A DNA stretch of 64,000 bases from Parvibaculum sp040216885 (GTDB lineage: Bacteria; Pseudomonadota; Alphaproteobacteria; Parvibaculales; Parvibaculaceae). Numbering within the stretch: position 1 is the first letter of the stretch; the number at the start of each line of letters is the position of its first letter. Positions 42,217-50,495 of the stretch are shown here, one piece after another. The stretch spans positions 62,001-126,000 of the forward strand of contig JAVJOG010000023.1 in the NCBI GenBank assembly GCA_040216885.1, read 5' to 3'. The notes below the pieces were generated by a model. The model was given only the letters and a program-made list of their open reading frames with translations, was not told where the DNA came from and ran no database searches. The position numbers and the translations under genes are program-made.

Positions 42217-43491
42217 TCAGAGCGCGGCACGCAACGTCAGCCCGATCTCGTTGCGCGTATAGTCGAGGCCACCAATGTTGGAGTCTCGATCAGCGAAGCT
42301 ATAGCCGAGGCCGATCGAGAAATTCCGGTTGAGCAGATAGTCGACGCCGAGGCCCGCCCGGATGATATCGTCGGACCGACCGATGCCTTCAAAATCGAGA
42401 TTGGTGTAGGAAACCCGCGCGCCGAGGATTACATTGCGCATCAGCTCATGATCAATCCTGAGGCCCACTGACTGATCCATATAACCCGAGGCGCCGGGGG
42501 TTGTCGTTTCTTCGACCGTCGCCGCCGTTTCGAAACGCACCGTCGTCAGCGGCGTGACGAACCAGTCGACGCTTGCGCCATAGGAAAGCCCGCTGATATT
42601 CGGCAGGGTCGGATCGTCGTAGTCTTGCTCCTGGTAGCCGATGAAAACGCCGCCTTGAGCGAGGCTCGAGAGACGAAACTCAGCACCACCGACGACCGAA
42701 TAGCCATCGGAATCGCGATTGAGGGGCACGGCGGGCGGTTGCTGATCGTATTTGCGCTGGTTGAGCGTTCCCTCGATATAAACGTTGGTATCCGGCGAAA
42801 CATTGTAGCCGAGTCGCAGCAATTGCTCGAACTCCTCGCGATCACGGAAATCCTGGTTTAACACACCGCCGCCAATGAGCGGCACGGTGTCGTAATCGTA
42901 GTCAGCATATGTCGCGCCAAGCCGCGTCGTCACACGGTTGAAGCGGTGGTCAAGAGCTGCCTGCGCCCGAAAAACCGCATACTCCGTCGGTTCCGCGGCG
43001 TTGCCGACGGCATTCGGCGCATCGCGTTCTTCGTGAAGCTGCGCATAGGACAGGCCGGCGCTGACGCTCGTGTCGCGTGTAACATCGACACGGCCATTGC
43101 CGCCGATATTCCAGTCGAGCCGGTCTTCGTCGCTGTTGTCGGCATAGAGATATTGGGACAGCCCGGCATTTAGGTTCAACGCGTGCCGGCTCCAGTTCGA
43201 CTGGGCCGAGACACCGGCCACGATCGTCGTGATGAAATCGTCCGTCTCGCCCGTATTGGTTGCGTAGATATTGTCGTTATAGGTGCCGGTGACGGAAGCG
43301 TCCGGATAGATCATGAAACCGCCTGCCCGAATGCCGACGGCGTCGTAGCCGGGACGCGCACGCTCGCGGACGCCGACGCTACGCTCATCTACAGTATCTT
43401 CCTGCGCAATCGCGACGGAAATGGGCACAGCATAAAACGCCGTTGCGGCCACAGTCACCATGAGCGTTTTGGATAAATGTGAAACGGACAT
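42217..43491 (-). CDS. Outer-membrane beta-barrel protein, BBP2_2-like, exopolysaccharide-associated
   Basis: This 424-residue protein has a signal peptide (about 1-29, ending AIAQ) and then about 390 residues of alternating beta strands with aromatic-rich ends. It finishes in a C-terminal strand (NEIGLTLRAAL). The pattern FMIYPDASVTGTYNDNIYAT is typical of the BBP2_2 family found beside alphaproteobacterial polysaccharide genes. It may act as an export channel or surface anchor for the polymer; this is inferred from context. GGAG lies eight bases before the ATG. Confidence 0.82.
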   Translation of the reverse strand: MSVSHLSKTLMVTVAATAFYAVPISVAIAQEDTVDERSVGVRERARPGYDAVGIRAGGFMIYPDASVTGTYNDNIYATNTGETDDFITTIVAGVSAQSNWSRHALNLNAGLSQYLYADNSDEDRLDWNIGGNGRVDVTRDTSVSAGLSYAQLHEERDAPNAVGNAAEPTEYAVFRAQAALDHRFNRVTTRLGATYADYDYDTVPLIGGGVLNQDFRDREEFEQLLRLGYNVSPDTNVYIEGTLNQRKYDQQPPAVPLNRDSDGYSVVGGAEFRLSSLAQGGVFIGYQEQDYDDPTLPNISGLSYGASVDWFVTPLTTVRFETAATVEETTTPGASGYMDQSVGLRIDHELMRNVILGARVSYTNLDFEGIGRSDDIIRAGLGVDYLLNRNFSIGLGYSFADRDSNIGGLDYTRNEIGLTLRAAL

Positions 43492-43850
43492 AAGGGCTTC
43501 TCCGATTTAACTTGACGTTTTTGGCACTCAACGAATAGGCCGCAGCACTGTCACACTCCGCCTTCAGGGGCGCAGCGGAACGGACCCGATGCATCGGCTT
43601 GGCTTCTTCATCGTGATACTCTCCCGAGGGATACAACCACCGTCACTTGATGGTGCAAAGGCAATGACTGCCCGGATCGCCGCAGTTTTGCTTACTTTAC
43701 AATCAAAACCGCCCACCATCGCATGCTTAATTGACGGCTATTGTGACCTTTTGCGAGCAGAATAGCACCTGTCTGAATCGGGAAGCGCGTCGCATCTTCG
43801 CGCACACGGCACCATGATATATAGAGGGCCGGAAATCAGGAGACGACGCC
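43492..43850. other. Divergent intergenic region, no gene seen
   Basis: This 359-bp gap separates the barrel gene (leftward) and kdsD (rightward). It is A/T-richer than its surroundings. A TTGACG at 43731-43736 could be a rightward -35 box, but no convincing -10 is at standard spacing. The short frames here have no ribosome sites or recognisable products. Confidence 0.5.
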
Positions 43851-44831
43851 GTGCCGCAAGACCTCAAATCCGCCCCCCGCGCCGACCACCTCGCCTCCGC
43901 GCGCCGCACGCTTTCCCTTGAAATAGAAGGACTTAAGGCCCTGATGGCCTCGCTCGACGGCCCCTTCACCGAGGCCGTCGAGGCGCTCGGCACGGTCGCC
44001 GGCCGCGTCGTCGTCACCGGCATGGGCAAGTCCGGCCATGTCGCGCGCAAGATCGCCGCCACCCTCGCCTCCACCGGCACCCCCGCCCAGTTCGTCCATC
44101 CCGGCGAGGCGAGCCACGGCGATCTCGGCATGATCGTCAATGGCGACGCGATCCTCGCCATCTCGAAATCCGGTGAAGTTTCAGAGCTTTACAGCATCAT
44201 ATCGCATGCGAAACGGTTTGCGATTCCGCTCATCGCGATCACCCAGGAACGGGCAAGCGCGCTTGGCCGCGCCGCCGACATCGCGCTCCTGCTGCCAAAG
44301 GCCGAGGAGGCCTGCCCCAACAATCTGGCGCCGACCACTTCAACCACGATGCAGCTTGCCCTGGGCGACGCGATCGCCATGGCGCTGATCGAGCGCAAGG
44401 GCTTTTCTGCCAAGGATTTCAAGGTCTTCCACCCCGGCGGCAAGCTCGGCGCGATGCTGACCCATGTCGGCGAGATCATGCATAGCGGCGACGAACTGCC
44501 GCTGGCCGGCCCCGACATGCCGATGTCGGAGGCGCTGCTGGTGATGTCGCAAAAAAGCCTTGGCTGCGTTGGCGTTGTCGACGAGGCGGGCCACCTGCTC
44601 GGCATGATCACCGATGGCGACATCCGCCGCCACGCGGGCGACGGCTTCCTGCAGCGCCGAACGGCCGAGATCATGACCGCCAAACCGATCACGGTCGGCC
44701 CGGAAATGCTGGCCTCCGAAGCGGTCAAGATATTGAATGAAAAGAAGAAAACCAACCTCTTCGTGGTCGAGGACGGCAAGCCCGTCGGCGTCGTCCATAT
44801 CCACGACTTCCTGAAAATCGGCGTCGTCTGA
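43851..44831 (+). CDS. kdsD: Arabinose-5-phosphate isomerase (KdsD/KpsF)
   Basis: This 326-residue enzyme interconverts ribulose-5-phosphate and arabinose-5-phosphate, the first step towards Kdo. The SIS domain (about 35-175) shows VVVTGMGKSGHVARKIAATL, HPGEASHGDLGM and ISKSGEVSEL; the conserved FHPGGKLG follows. Two CBS domains occupy 205-326. GTG 43851 is preceded by AGGAGACG. Kdo is used in LPS and some capsules, which fits the flanking glycan genes and the heptose genes at 53-56 kb. Confidence 0.94.
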   Translation: MPQDLKSAPRADHLASARRTLSLEIEGLKALMASLDGPFTEAVEALGTVAGRVVVTGMGKSGHVARKIAATLASTGTPAQFVHPGEASHGDLGMIVNGDAILAISKSGEVSELYSIISHAKRFAIPLIAITQERASALGRAADIALLLPKAEEACPNNLAPTTSTTMQLALGDAIAMALIERKGFSAKDFKVFHPGGKLGAMLTHVGEIMHSGDELPLAGPDMPMSEALLVMSQKSLGCVGVVDEAGHLLGMITDGDIRRHAGDGFLQRRTAEIMTAKPITVGPEMLASEAVKILNEKKKTNLFVVEDGKPVGVVHIHDFLKIGVV

Positions 44832-44848
44832 CAGGCGCGCGGACCGCA

Positions 44849-44866
44849 CTGTCACGGAACTGTCAC
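44849..44866 (+). promoter_or_regulatory. PhoB-box-like direct repeat, first site
   Basis: CTGTCAC-GGAA-CTGTCAC consists of two 7-mers with an 11-bp period, matching the Pho box layout (CTGTCA repeats with 4-bp spacers). It lies 17 bp after the kdsD stop. Confidence 0.6.
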
Positions 44867-44940
44867 AAACCGCCGCCGACGGCGAATCGTCCCGCCCGAT
44901 CAACACGATAACGCCCGATCCTCAGCCATCGTATCGGCGA

Positions 44941-44969
44941 CTGTCATCGTACTGTCAAAAAACTGTCAT
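44941..44969 (+). promoter_or_regulatory. PhoB-box-like triple direct repeat, second site
   Basis: CTGTCAT-CGTA-CTGTCAA-AAAA-CTGTCAT has three 7-mers at exact 11-bp spacing, a strong Pho box array pointing rightward. The rest of this 484-bp gap (44832-45315) holds a 9-bp-stem hairpin at 44998-45031 and small frames without ribosome sites. The first recognisable gene downstream is the TetR regulator, 346 bp away. Confidence 0.7.
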
Positions 44970-45275
44970 AAAGAGATTTCGGTCGCCCGCCGGTCCCGCG
45001 CCGCACAGTGTCTCACCATGTGGTGCGGCGCTGTCTTTGCCGTGACGGCAAATCGAGTCCTTCGTTGGCAGCATCTTTCGTGGCTGGCAAAAATGCCGGA
45101 AGGGCGCATGAGCCGACCGATACCACGATCATCATCTTGCGCCGCGTTCACCCTGTCACGAAATCGTGGCGTCATCCGTCATTGAACCGATGGACATGCG
45201 TCCCGATATGCGCCCGGTCCGGCGCTCCTGCCAGCGGGCGGGGGACGCCTGTTGACAGTCAACGCCCGGTCGGGC

Positions 45276-45306
45276 ATGTTTAAAACATACCAACCAGTCG
45301 GTTTGT
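45276..45306. promoter_or_regulatory. Palindromic operator and promoter region of the TetR gene
   Basis: Two adjacent palindromes lie just before the TetR start: ATGTTT-a-AAACAT (45276-45288) and ACCAACC-AGTC-GGTTTGT (45289-45306, six of seven pairs). The second resembles sites of autoregulated TetR proteins. A consensus TTGACA at 45252-45257 could be the -35 box, so the operator would overlap the core promoter. The start codon is at 45316. Confidence 0.65.
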
Positions 45307-45315
45307 TTTAGAATC

Positions 45316-45963
45316 ATGACAGGCGACGTTCTCGGCATCGAGACCCCGGAAGCCGAAACCGACGGACGCCATGTCCGCGGCGACCGGACGCGGCAGGCGC
45401 TGCTCGAGGCCGCCTTCGGCGAAATTTACGAGCACGGCTTTCAAGCGGCGAGCCTCAGCGAGATCGTCGCCCGGGCCGGCTGCACCAAGGGCTCGCTCTA
45501 TCACCACTTCTCCGACAAGCACGCGCTGGGGCTCGCAGCAGCCGACGAATTCATCGGCGCTTATATAAAGGATGTCTGGGTCGCGCCGCTGACCGCGACC
45601 GACGATCCGCTGTCGGCGATCCGCACCATCATCGAGCACCACGCCCATGGCGAGATCGGCATCGACCCGCGCCGCGGCTGCCCCTTCCAGAACCTGACCC
45701 AGGAAATGGCCGGCATCGACGCCGGCTTCCAGGAACTTTTCGTGACCCTTTTTGCAAGCCTGCGCGGCGCCGTCGCGCAGGCGCTGGCGAAGGGTCAGAA
45801 GACGGGGACCGTGCGCCCCGACATCGACCCGCTATGTGTGGCAACGCTGATCGCCGCCAGCCATCAGGGGGTCGCCAGCATGATCAAGGCGACGCAGGAC
45901 CTCGAAGTGGGCCACGCGGCGGCAACGGCATTTTTCGACTATCTGGAAAGCCTCAGGCCGTAA
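45316..45963 (+). CDS. TetR/AcrR-family transcriptional regulator
   Basis: This 215-residue repressor has an N-terminal helix-turn-helix (about 22-66): TRQALLEAAFGEIYEHGF, SLSEIVARAGCTKGSLYHHF and DKHAL. The C-terminal ligand-binding domain includes GCPFQNLTQEMAGIDAGFQ. It most likely represses itself and the following transporter genes, since the RND gene begins 28 bp after its stop and a palindromic operator precedes it. The inducer is unknown; related regulators respond to lipophilic molecules. Confidence 0.9.
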   Translation: MTGDVLGIETPEAETDGRHVRGDRTRQALLEAAFGEIYEHGFQAASLSEIVARAGCTKGSLYHHFSDKHALGLAAADEFIGAYIKDVWVAPLTATDDPLSAIRTIIEHHAHGEIGIDPRRGCPFQNLTQEMAGIDAGFQELFVTLFASLRGAVAQALAKGQKTGTVRPDIDPLCVATLIAASHQGVASMIKATQDLEVGHAAATAFFDYLESLRP

Positions 45964-45990
45964 GACGGCCGGTGGGGCAAGTGAGGGTTC

Positions 45991-48324
45991 ATGAACGGTT
46001 GGGTCGTCGCCTATGGCAAGGCGATTGTGAAGTTCCGCTGGCTGGTGGTGCTGCTGTCGGTCGCGGGCGTGCTTTATCTGGCAAGCGGCGGGCGCTTCAT
46101 CGAGTTCTCGAACGACTACCGCTATTTCTTCACCGACCAGAACCCGAACCTGCAGGCCTTCGAGCGGCTGGAGCGGACCTATACGAGCCCCGACACGCTG
46201 CTCTGGGTGTTGAAACCCCATGACGGCAAGGTGACGACGCCCGAACGGCTGGCCATCATCAAGGAAATCACCGAACGCGCCTGGCAGACGCCCTTCTCGA
46301 CCCGCGTCGACAGCCTGACCAACTACCAGCATACAAGCGCCGAGAACGACGACCTGACGGTGCGCGACCTCGTGGAAGACCCGGCAAGCCTCGACGCCGC
46401 CGGCGCGGCGGCGGTGGGCCAGATCGCGCTCGGCGAACCGGTGATCGCCAACCGCCTGATTTCCGACGACGAGACGACGACCGCAATCGTCGCGACGCTG
46501 CGCATGCCGCGCGACGACCAGCAGGCGACGGCGGAAGCGATGACCCATGCCCGCGCGCTGCTGGCCGACATGCGCGCCCAGCATCCCGACATCCGCTTCG
46601 AGCTGACGGGCTCGGTGGCGCTCTCGAACTCCTTTGCCGAGGCCGCGCAACGCGATCTCGCGACACTGACGCCGGCGATGTATCTGGTGCTGGCGCTGAC
46701 GGTGTTCTTCCTGACGCGCTCGATCCCCGGCACCATCGCAACGATCCTCGTCGTCACGCTGTCGGCGGCCGGCGCCATGGGCCTCGTGATGGGCTGGTTC
46801 GGCGTCAAGCTGACGCCGCCATCGTCCGGCGCACCGACCATCATCCTGACCATCGCGGTGGCGGATTCGATCCATATCCTGGTCACCATGCTGATCGAGA
46901 TGCGCCGCGGCCTGTCGAAGCACGAAGCGATCATCGAAAGCCTGCGCGTCAACTGGGGGCCGGTCTTCCTGACCAGCGTCACGACCGCCATCGGCTTTGC
47001 GAGCCTCAACTTCTCCGACGCGCCGCCCTTCCGCGACCTCGGAAACACGGCGGCCGTCGGCGCGCTGATCGCCTGGTTCCTGTCGGTGACGCTGCTGCCG
47101 GCGCTCGCCGCCATCCTGCCGATGAAGGCGAAGGACACACTGGTCCGCCAAAGCGAATTCATGGGCCGCATCGCCGAAGTGGTGATCGCCAACCGCCGCG
47201 TACTGCTGATCGGCATGGTGGTGGTGATCGCCGGTCTGGCGACGCTTCTGCCGCGCTTCACCTTCAACGACCGCTTCGTCACCTATTTCGACGAGCGCAT
47301 GGAGTTCCGCGTCGCCTCCGACTGGGCGGCCGACAACCTGACCGGCATCTACCAGATCAGCTATTCGCTGGGCGCGGGCGAGACGGGCGGCGTGTCGAAC
47401 CCGGAATATATGGCCAAGGTCGAGGAATTCGCCAACTGGTTCCGCACCCAGCCCGAAGTCGTTCACGTCTCGACCTTCTCCGACGTGATGAAGCGCATCA
47501 ACAAGAGCATGCATGGCGACGACGAAAGCTATTACCGTGTACCCGACGACCGCGACATGGCCGCGCAATTCCTGCTGCTCTATGAAATGTCGTTGCCTTA
47601 CGGCCTCGATCTCAACGACCAGATCAATGTCGACAAGTCGGCGACGAAACTGACGCTGACGCTGACCGACATTTCGACCGTCGAGATGCAGGGGCTGATC
47701 GACCGTGCCGACCGCTGGCTGAAGACGAACGCGCCGGAATACATGTATTCCTATCCGGCCGGCCAGGCGGTGATGTTCGCCTTTATCGGCCGCAACAACT
47801 TCAACGCGATGACGGCCGGCACGGCAATCGCGCTGCTGCTGATCTCGGCCTGCCTGATGCTGGCGCTCAGGAACCTCCGCCTCGGCATCATCAGCCTGAT
47901 CCCGAACCTGACGCCGCCGATTGCCGCCTTCGGCATCCTCGCGCTCTTCACGACCGAGGTCGGCTTCTGGTCGACCTTCGTGATCGCCACCGCGCTGGGG
48001 CTGATCGTCGACGCGACGGTGCATTTCCTGTCGAAATACCGCCGCGCCAGCATCGAACAGGGCAAATCGCCGGAGGACAGCGTGCGCTATGCCTTCTCGA
48101 CGGTGGGCACCGCGCTCTGGGTCTCGACCTTCGTGCTGGTGGTCGGCTTTGCGATCCTGGCGCTTTCGCCCTTCAAGGTTAACGCGATGCTCGGCATCAT
48201 GGTGGCATTGACGGTCGCGGTCGCGCTCGTTATCGACTTCCTGTTGCTGCCGGCGCTGCTGATCGCGGTCGACCGGCGCAAGCGGGTCGCGCCGCCCGCA
48301 CCGGCGCCCGCCATCGCGGACTGA
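45991..48324 (+). CDS. MMPL-type RND superfamily transporter
   Basis: This 777-residue inner-membrane protein has two repeats, each with one helix, a large periplasmic loop and five helices (12 in total). The N-terminus is WLVVLLSVAGVLYLASGG. The intramembrane segments include TIILTIAVADSIHILVTMLI and the second-half ATALGLIVDATVHFLSKYR, which carry the Asp residues used for proton coupling. It belongs to the MMPL/hopanoid-transporter-like exporters that move lipids within the envelope. It is co-oriented with the TetR gene, a LolA-like protein and a barrel, so cargo may pass from the inner to the outer membrane. Confidence 0.88.
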   Translation: MNGWVVAYGKAIVKFRWLVVLLSVAGVLYLASGGRFIEFSNDYRYFFTDQNPNLQAFERLERTYTSPDTLLWVLKPHDGKVTTPERLAIIKEITERAWQTPFSTRVDSLTNYQHTSAENDDLTVRDLVEDPASLDAAGAAAVGQIALGEPVIANRLISDDETTTAIVATLRMPRDDQQATAEAMTHARALLADMRAQHPDIRFELTGSVALSNSFAEAAQRDLATLTPAMYLVLALTVFFLTRSIPGTIATILVVTLSAAGAMGLVMGWFGVKLTPPSSGAPTIILTIAVADSIHILVTMLIEMRRGLSKHEAIIESLRVNWGPVFLTSVTTAIGFASLNFSDAPPFRDLGNTAAVGALIAWFLSVTLLPALAAILPMKAKDTLVRQSEFMGRIAEVVIANRRVLLIGMVVVIAGLATLLPRFTFNDRFVTYFDERMEFRVASDWAADNLTGIYQISYSLGAGETGGVSNPEYMAKVEEFANWFRTQPEVVHVSTFSDVMKRINKSMHGDDESYYRVPDDRDMAAQFLLLYEMSLPYGLDLNDQINVDKSATKLTLTLTDISTVEMQGLIDRADRWLKTNAPEYMYSYPAGQAVMFAFIGRNNFNAMTAGTAIALLLISACLMLALRNLRLGIISLIPNLTPPIAAFGILALFTTEVGFWSTFVIATALGLIVDATVHFLSKYRRASIEQGKSPEDSVRYAFSTVGTALWVSTFVLVVGFAILALSPFKVNAMLGIMVALTVAVALVIDFLLLPALLIAVDRRKRVAPPAPAPAIAD

Positions 48325-48402
48325 ACGAAAGCCGGCGGCATTCTTCGCCGGGTAAAACCCGACCTGTTCCGGCCCCGCCGGGACGAAACAAGGAGACAAG
48401 AC

Positions 48403-49236
48403 ATGCGTATCCGGTTTCTCTTCGGCGGTGCGGGACTTGCACTCGCCGCAGCGATGACAGCCCTCTCCGCGGGCGCCGAGCCCGTGTCGCTGCCCGACGA
48501 CCCGGAGGCCAAGGGCCGCGCCATCGCCGAGGAAACGGACCGGCGCAACAAGGGCTTCGGCGACACGCGCGCCTCGATGCACATGATCCTCGAAAACGCC
48601 TATGGCGAAACCAGTACGCGCGAAATGCGCGCGATGACGCTGGAAAAGCCCAATCCGGACGAAGGCGACTGGACGCTGAACGTCTTCGACAAGCCGCGCG
48701 ATGTCGACGGCACGGCGCTCCTGACCCATGCGCGCATTCTCGACCCGGACGACCAGTGGATGTATCTGCCGGCCGTGAAGCGCGTGAAGCGCATTTCGTC
48801 GGTCAACAAATCGGGCCCCTTCATGGGCAGCGAATTCGCCTTCGAGGATTTCTCCTCCACCGAAATCGACAAGTACAGCTACAAATGGCTGCGTGACGAG
48901 GCCTGCCCGGAGCCGGTCGCCGACCGCACCTGCCATGTGACCGAACGCACACCGTTGTATGAGCATTCGGGTTATACGCGCCAGGTCGCATGGACCGACA
49001 CGACCGACTATCAACCCCGCAAGATCAAATATTACGACCGCAAGGACGAGTTGCTGAAAACGCTGTCGATGACCAACTACAACCTGCATGAAGGCAAGTT
49101 CTGGCGGGCGCACGACCTCTACATGCAGAACGTCGTCACCGGAAAATCGACGCGCCTGACCTGGGAGAGCTTCGAGTTCGGCACCGGGCTGACGCAGAAC
49201 GATTTCAGCACCAGCGCGTTGCAGCGCGCGCGCTGA
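48403..49236 (+). CDS. LolA-like outer-membrane lipoprotein-sorting-type periplasmic protein
   Basis: This 277-residue protein has a signal peptide (about 1-24, ending LSAGAEP) and the LolA-like fold of the family found beside MMPL transporters: RNKGFGDTRASMHMIL, DQWMYLPAVKRVKRISS and FMGSEFAFEDF. The fold binds acyl chains, so a lipid-shuttle role in the periplasm is likely. AAGGAGA precedes ATG 48403. It follows the transporter by 78 bp, a gap containing short GC-rich hairpins, and precedes the barrel gene by 19 bp. Confidence 0.85.
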   Translation: MRIRFLFGGAGLALAAAMTALSAGAEPVSLPDDPEAKGRAIAEETDRRNKGFGDTRASMHMILENAYGETSTREMRAMTLEKPNPDEGDWTLNVFDKPRDVDGTALLTHARILDPDDQWMYLPAVKRVKRISSVNKSGPFMGSEFAFEDFSSTEIDKYSYKWLRDEACPEPVADRTCHVTERTPLYEHSGYTRQVAWTDTTDYQPRKIKYYDRKDELLKTLSMTNYNLHEGKFWRAHDLYMQNVVTGKSTRLTWESFEFGTGLTQNDFSTSALQRAR

Positions 49237-49255
49237 ACCGGAACGGGGGGCAGGC

Positions 49256-50455
49256 ATGCGTATCGGAACACCGGCAACGGGGCTTGCGCTCGCGGCCGCA
49301 TTGACGGCGGGCGCGGCCCGCGCCGATGTCGAGGTGACGGGCTATGTGGAGCCCGAGTTGCAGGCATTCATCGAAAGCGGCAACGTGCCGGAACAGCGGC
49401 GCTGGAACGCCTCGGTGGCCGCGGAAGTCACCTTCGAGAGTTTCTGGGACAATTCGAACCAGTGGGTCGTCGTCAAACCCTTCGCGCGCTGGGACCTGCG
49501 CGACGGCAACCGCAGCCATGTCGACATGCGCGAGGCGAAATACGCCCGCGTGATCGACAACTGGGAATTCCGCATCGGCGTCGACAAGGTGTTCTGGGGC
49601 GTGACGGAAGCGGTGCACCTGGTCGACATCGTCAACCAGTCCGATTTCGTCGAGAGCATCGACGGCGAGGAGAAGCTCGGCCAGCCGATGGCGATGGTTT
49701 CGACCGTACAGGATTTCGGCACATTCACGGGCTACCTGCTGCCCTATTTTCGCGAACGCACCTTCGCCAGCCGCTCCGGCCGCCCGGCCTTCGACCTGAC
49801 GGTGGACGAAACGCAGACGCAGTATGAGAGTGCCGCCAAGCGACAGCATCTCGATTTCGCGCTGCGCTACGCCAACACATTCGACATCTGGGATGTGGGC
49901 GTGAGCTACTTCCAGGGCACCAACCGCGATCCGCTGCTGCTGCCGGGCCTCGATACGGGCGGCAACCTGGTGCTGATCCCCTTCTATGCGCAGGCCAAAC
50001 GCGTTTCGACCGATGTACAGGCGACGTCGGGCGGCTGGCTCTACAAGTTCGAGGGCTTCTGGCAGGAGCAGTTGAACGAGCAGCACCTGCAGGCGACCGG
50101 CGGCATCGAATATACGTTCTACGGCATCTTCGAGACGCCGTCGGACCTCGGCGTCGTCGCCGAATATGTCTGGGACGATCGCGGCGCCAACCAGCAGAAC
50201 CCTTTCGCCAACGACATGTTCATGGCGCTGCGCTGGACGCCCAACGACGCGGCCTCGACCGCCGTGCTGGCAGGCACGACCGTCGACCTCGACACGCAGG
50301 CACTGGGGCTTTCGCTCGAAGCGGAGCGCCGCTTCGGCGACGATTATTTCGTGACGCTCGAGGGACGCTTCTTCGCCAACGTGCCGCGCCGCGACCCGCT
50401 CTTTTCCTACAGCGACGACAGCTTCGTGCAACTGCGCATCGCCCGCTATTTCTGA
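49256..50455 (+). CDS. Outer-membrane beta-barrel protein of the RND/LolA-like unit
   Basis: This 399-residue protein has a signal peptide (about 1-23, ending GAARA). It is rich in beta strands with alternating aromatics and ends in a typical outer-membrane C-terminal strand (SFVQLRIARYF, terminal Phe). It may be the outer-membrane part of a three-component lipid or hydrophobic-compound pathway with the two genes upstream. I recognise the general layout (RND exporter, LolA-like, barrel) but not a named family; DUF1302-like proteins are similar in context. Confidence 0.75.
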   Translation: MRIGTPATGLALAAALTAGAARADVEVTGYVEPELQAFIESGNVPEQRRWNASVAAEVTFESFWDNSNQWVVVKPFARWDLRDGNRSHVDMREAKYARVIDNWEFRIGVDKVFWGVTEAVHLVDIVNQSDFVESIDGEEKLGQPMAMVSTVQDFGTFTGYLLPYFRERTFASRSGRPAFDLTVDETQTQYESAAKRQHLDFALRYANTFDIWDVGVSYFQGTNRDPLLLPGLDTGGNLVLIPFYAQAKRVSTDVQATSGGWLYKFEGFWQEQLNEQHLQATGGIEYTFYGIFETPSDLGVVAEYVWDDRGANQQNPFANDMFMALRWTPNDAASTAVLAGTTVDLDTQALGLSLEAERRFGDDYFVTLEGRFFANVPRRDPLFSYSDDSFVQLRIARYF

Positions 50456-50495
50456 GCGGCGCAAGCGGGCGGCCGCGCAAACCGATCTGTCACGT

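Noticed and set aside
45008..45283. A 91-codon frame downstream of the Pho boxes
   Set aside because: It lacks a ribosome site and a family-like sequence and runs through the promoter region of the TetR gene.
45832..49257. A 1141-codon open frame on the minus strand
   Set aside because: It lies antisense to the RND and LolA-like genes, has low-complexity His/Arg/Asp-rich sequence, and matches no family; long antisense frames are common at this GC content.
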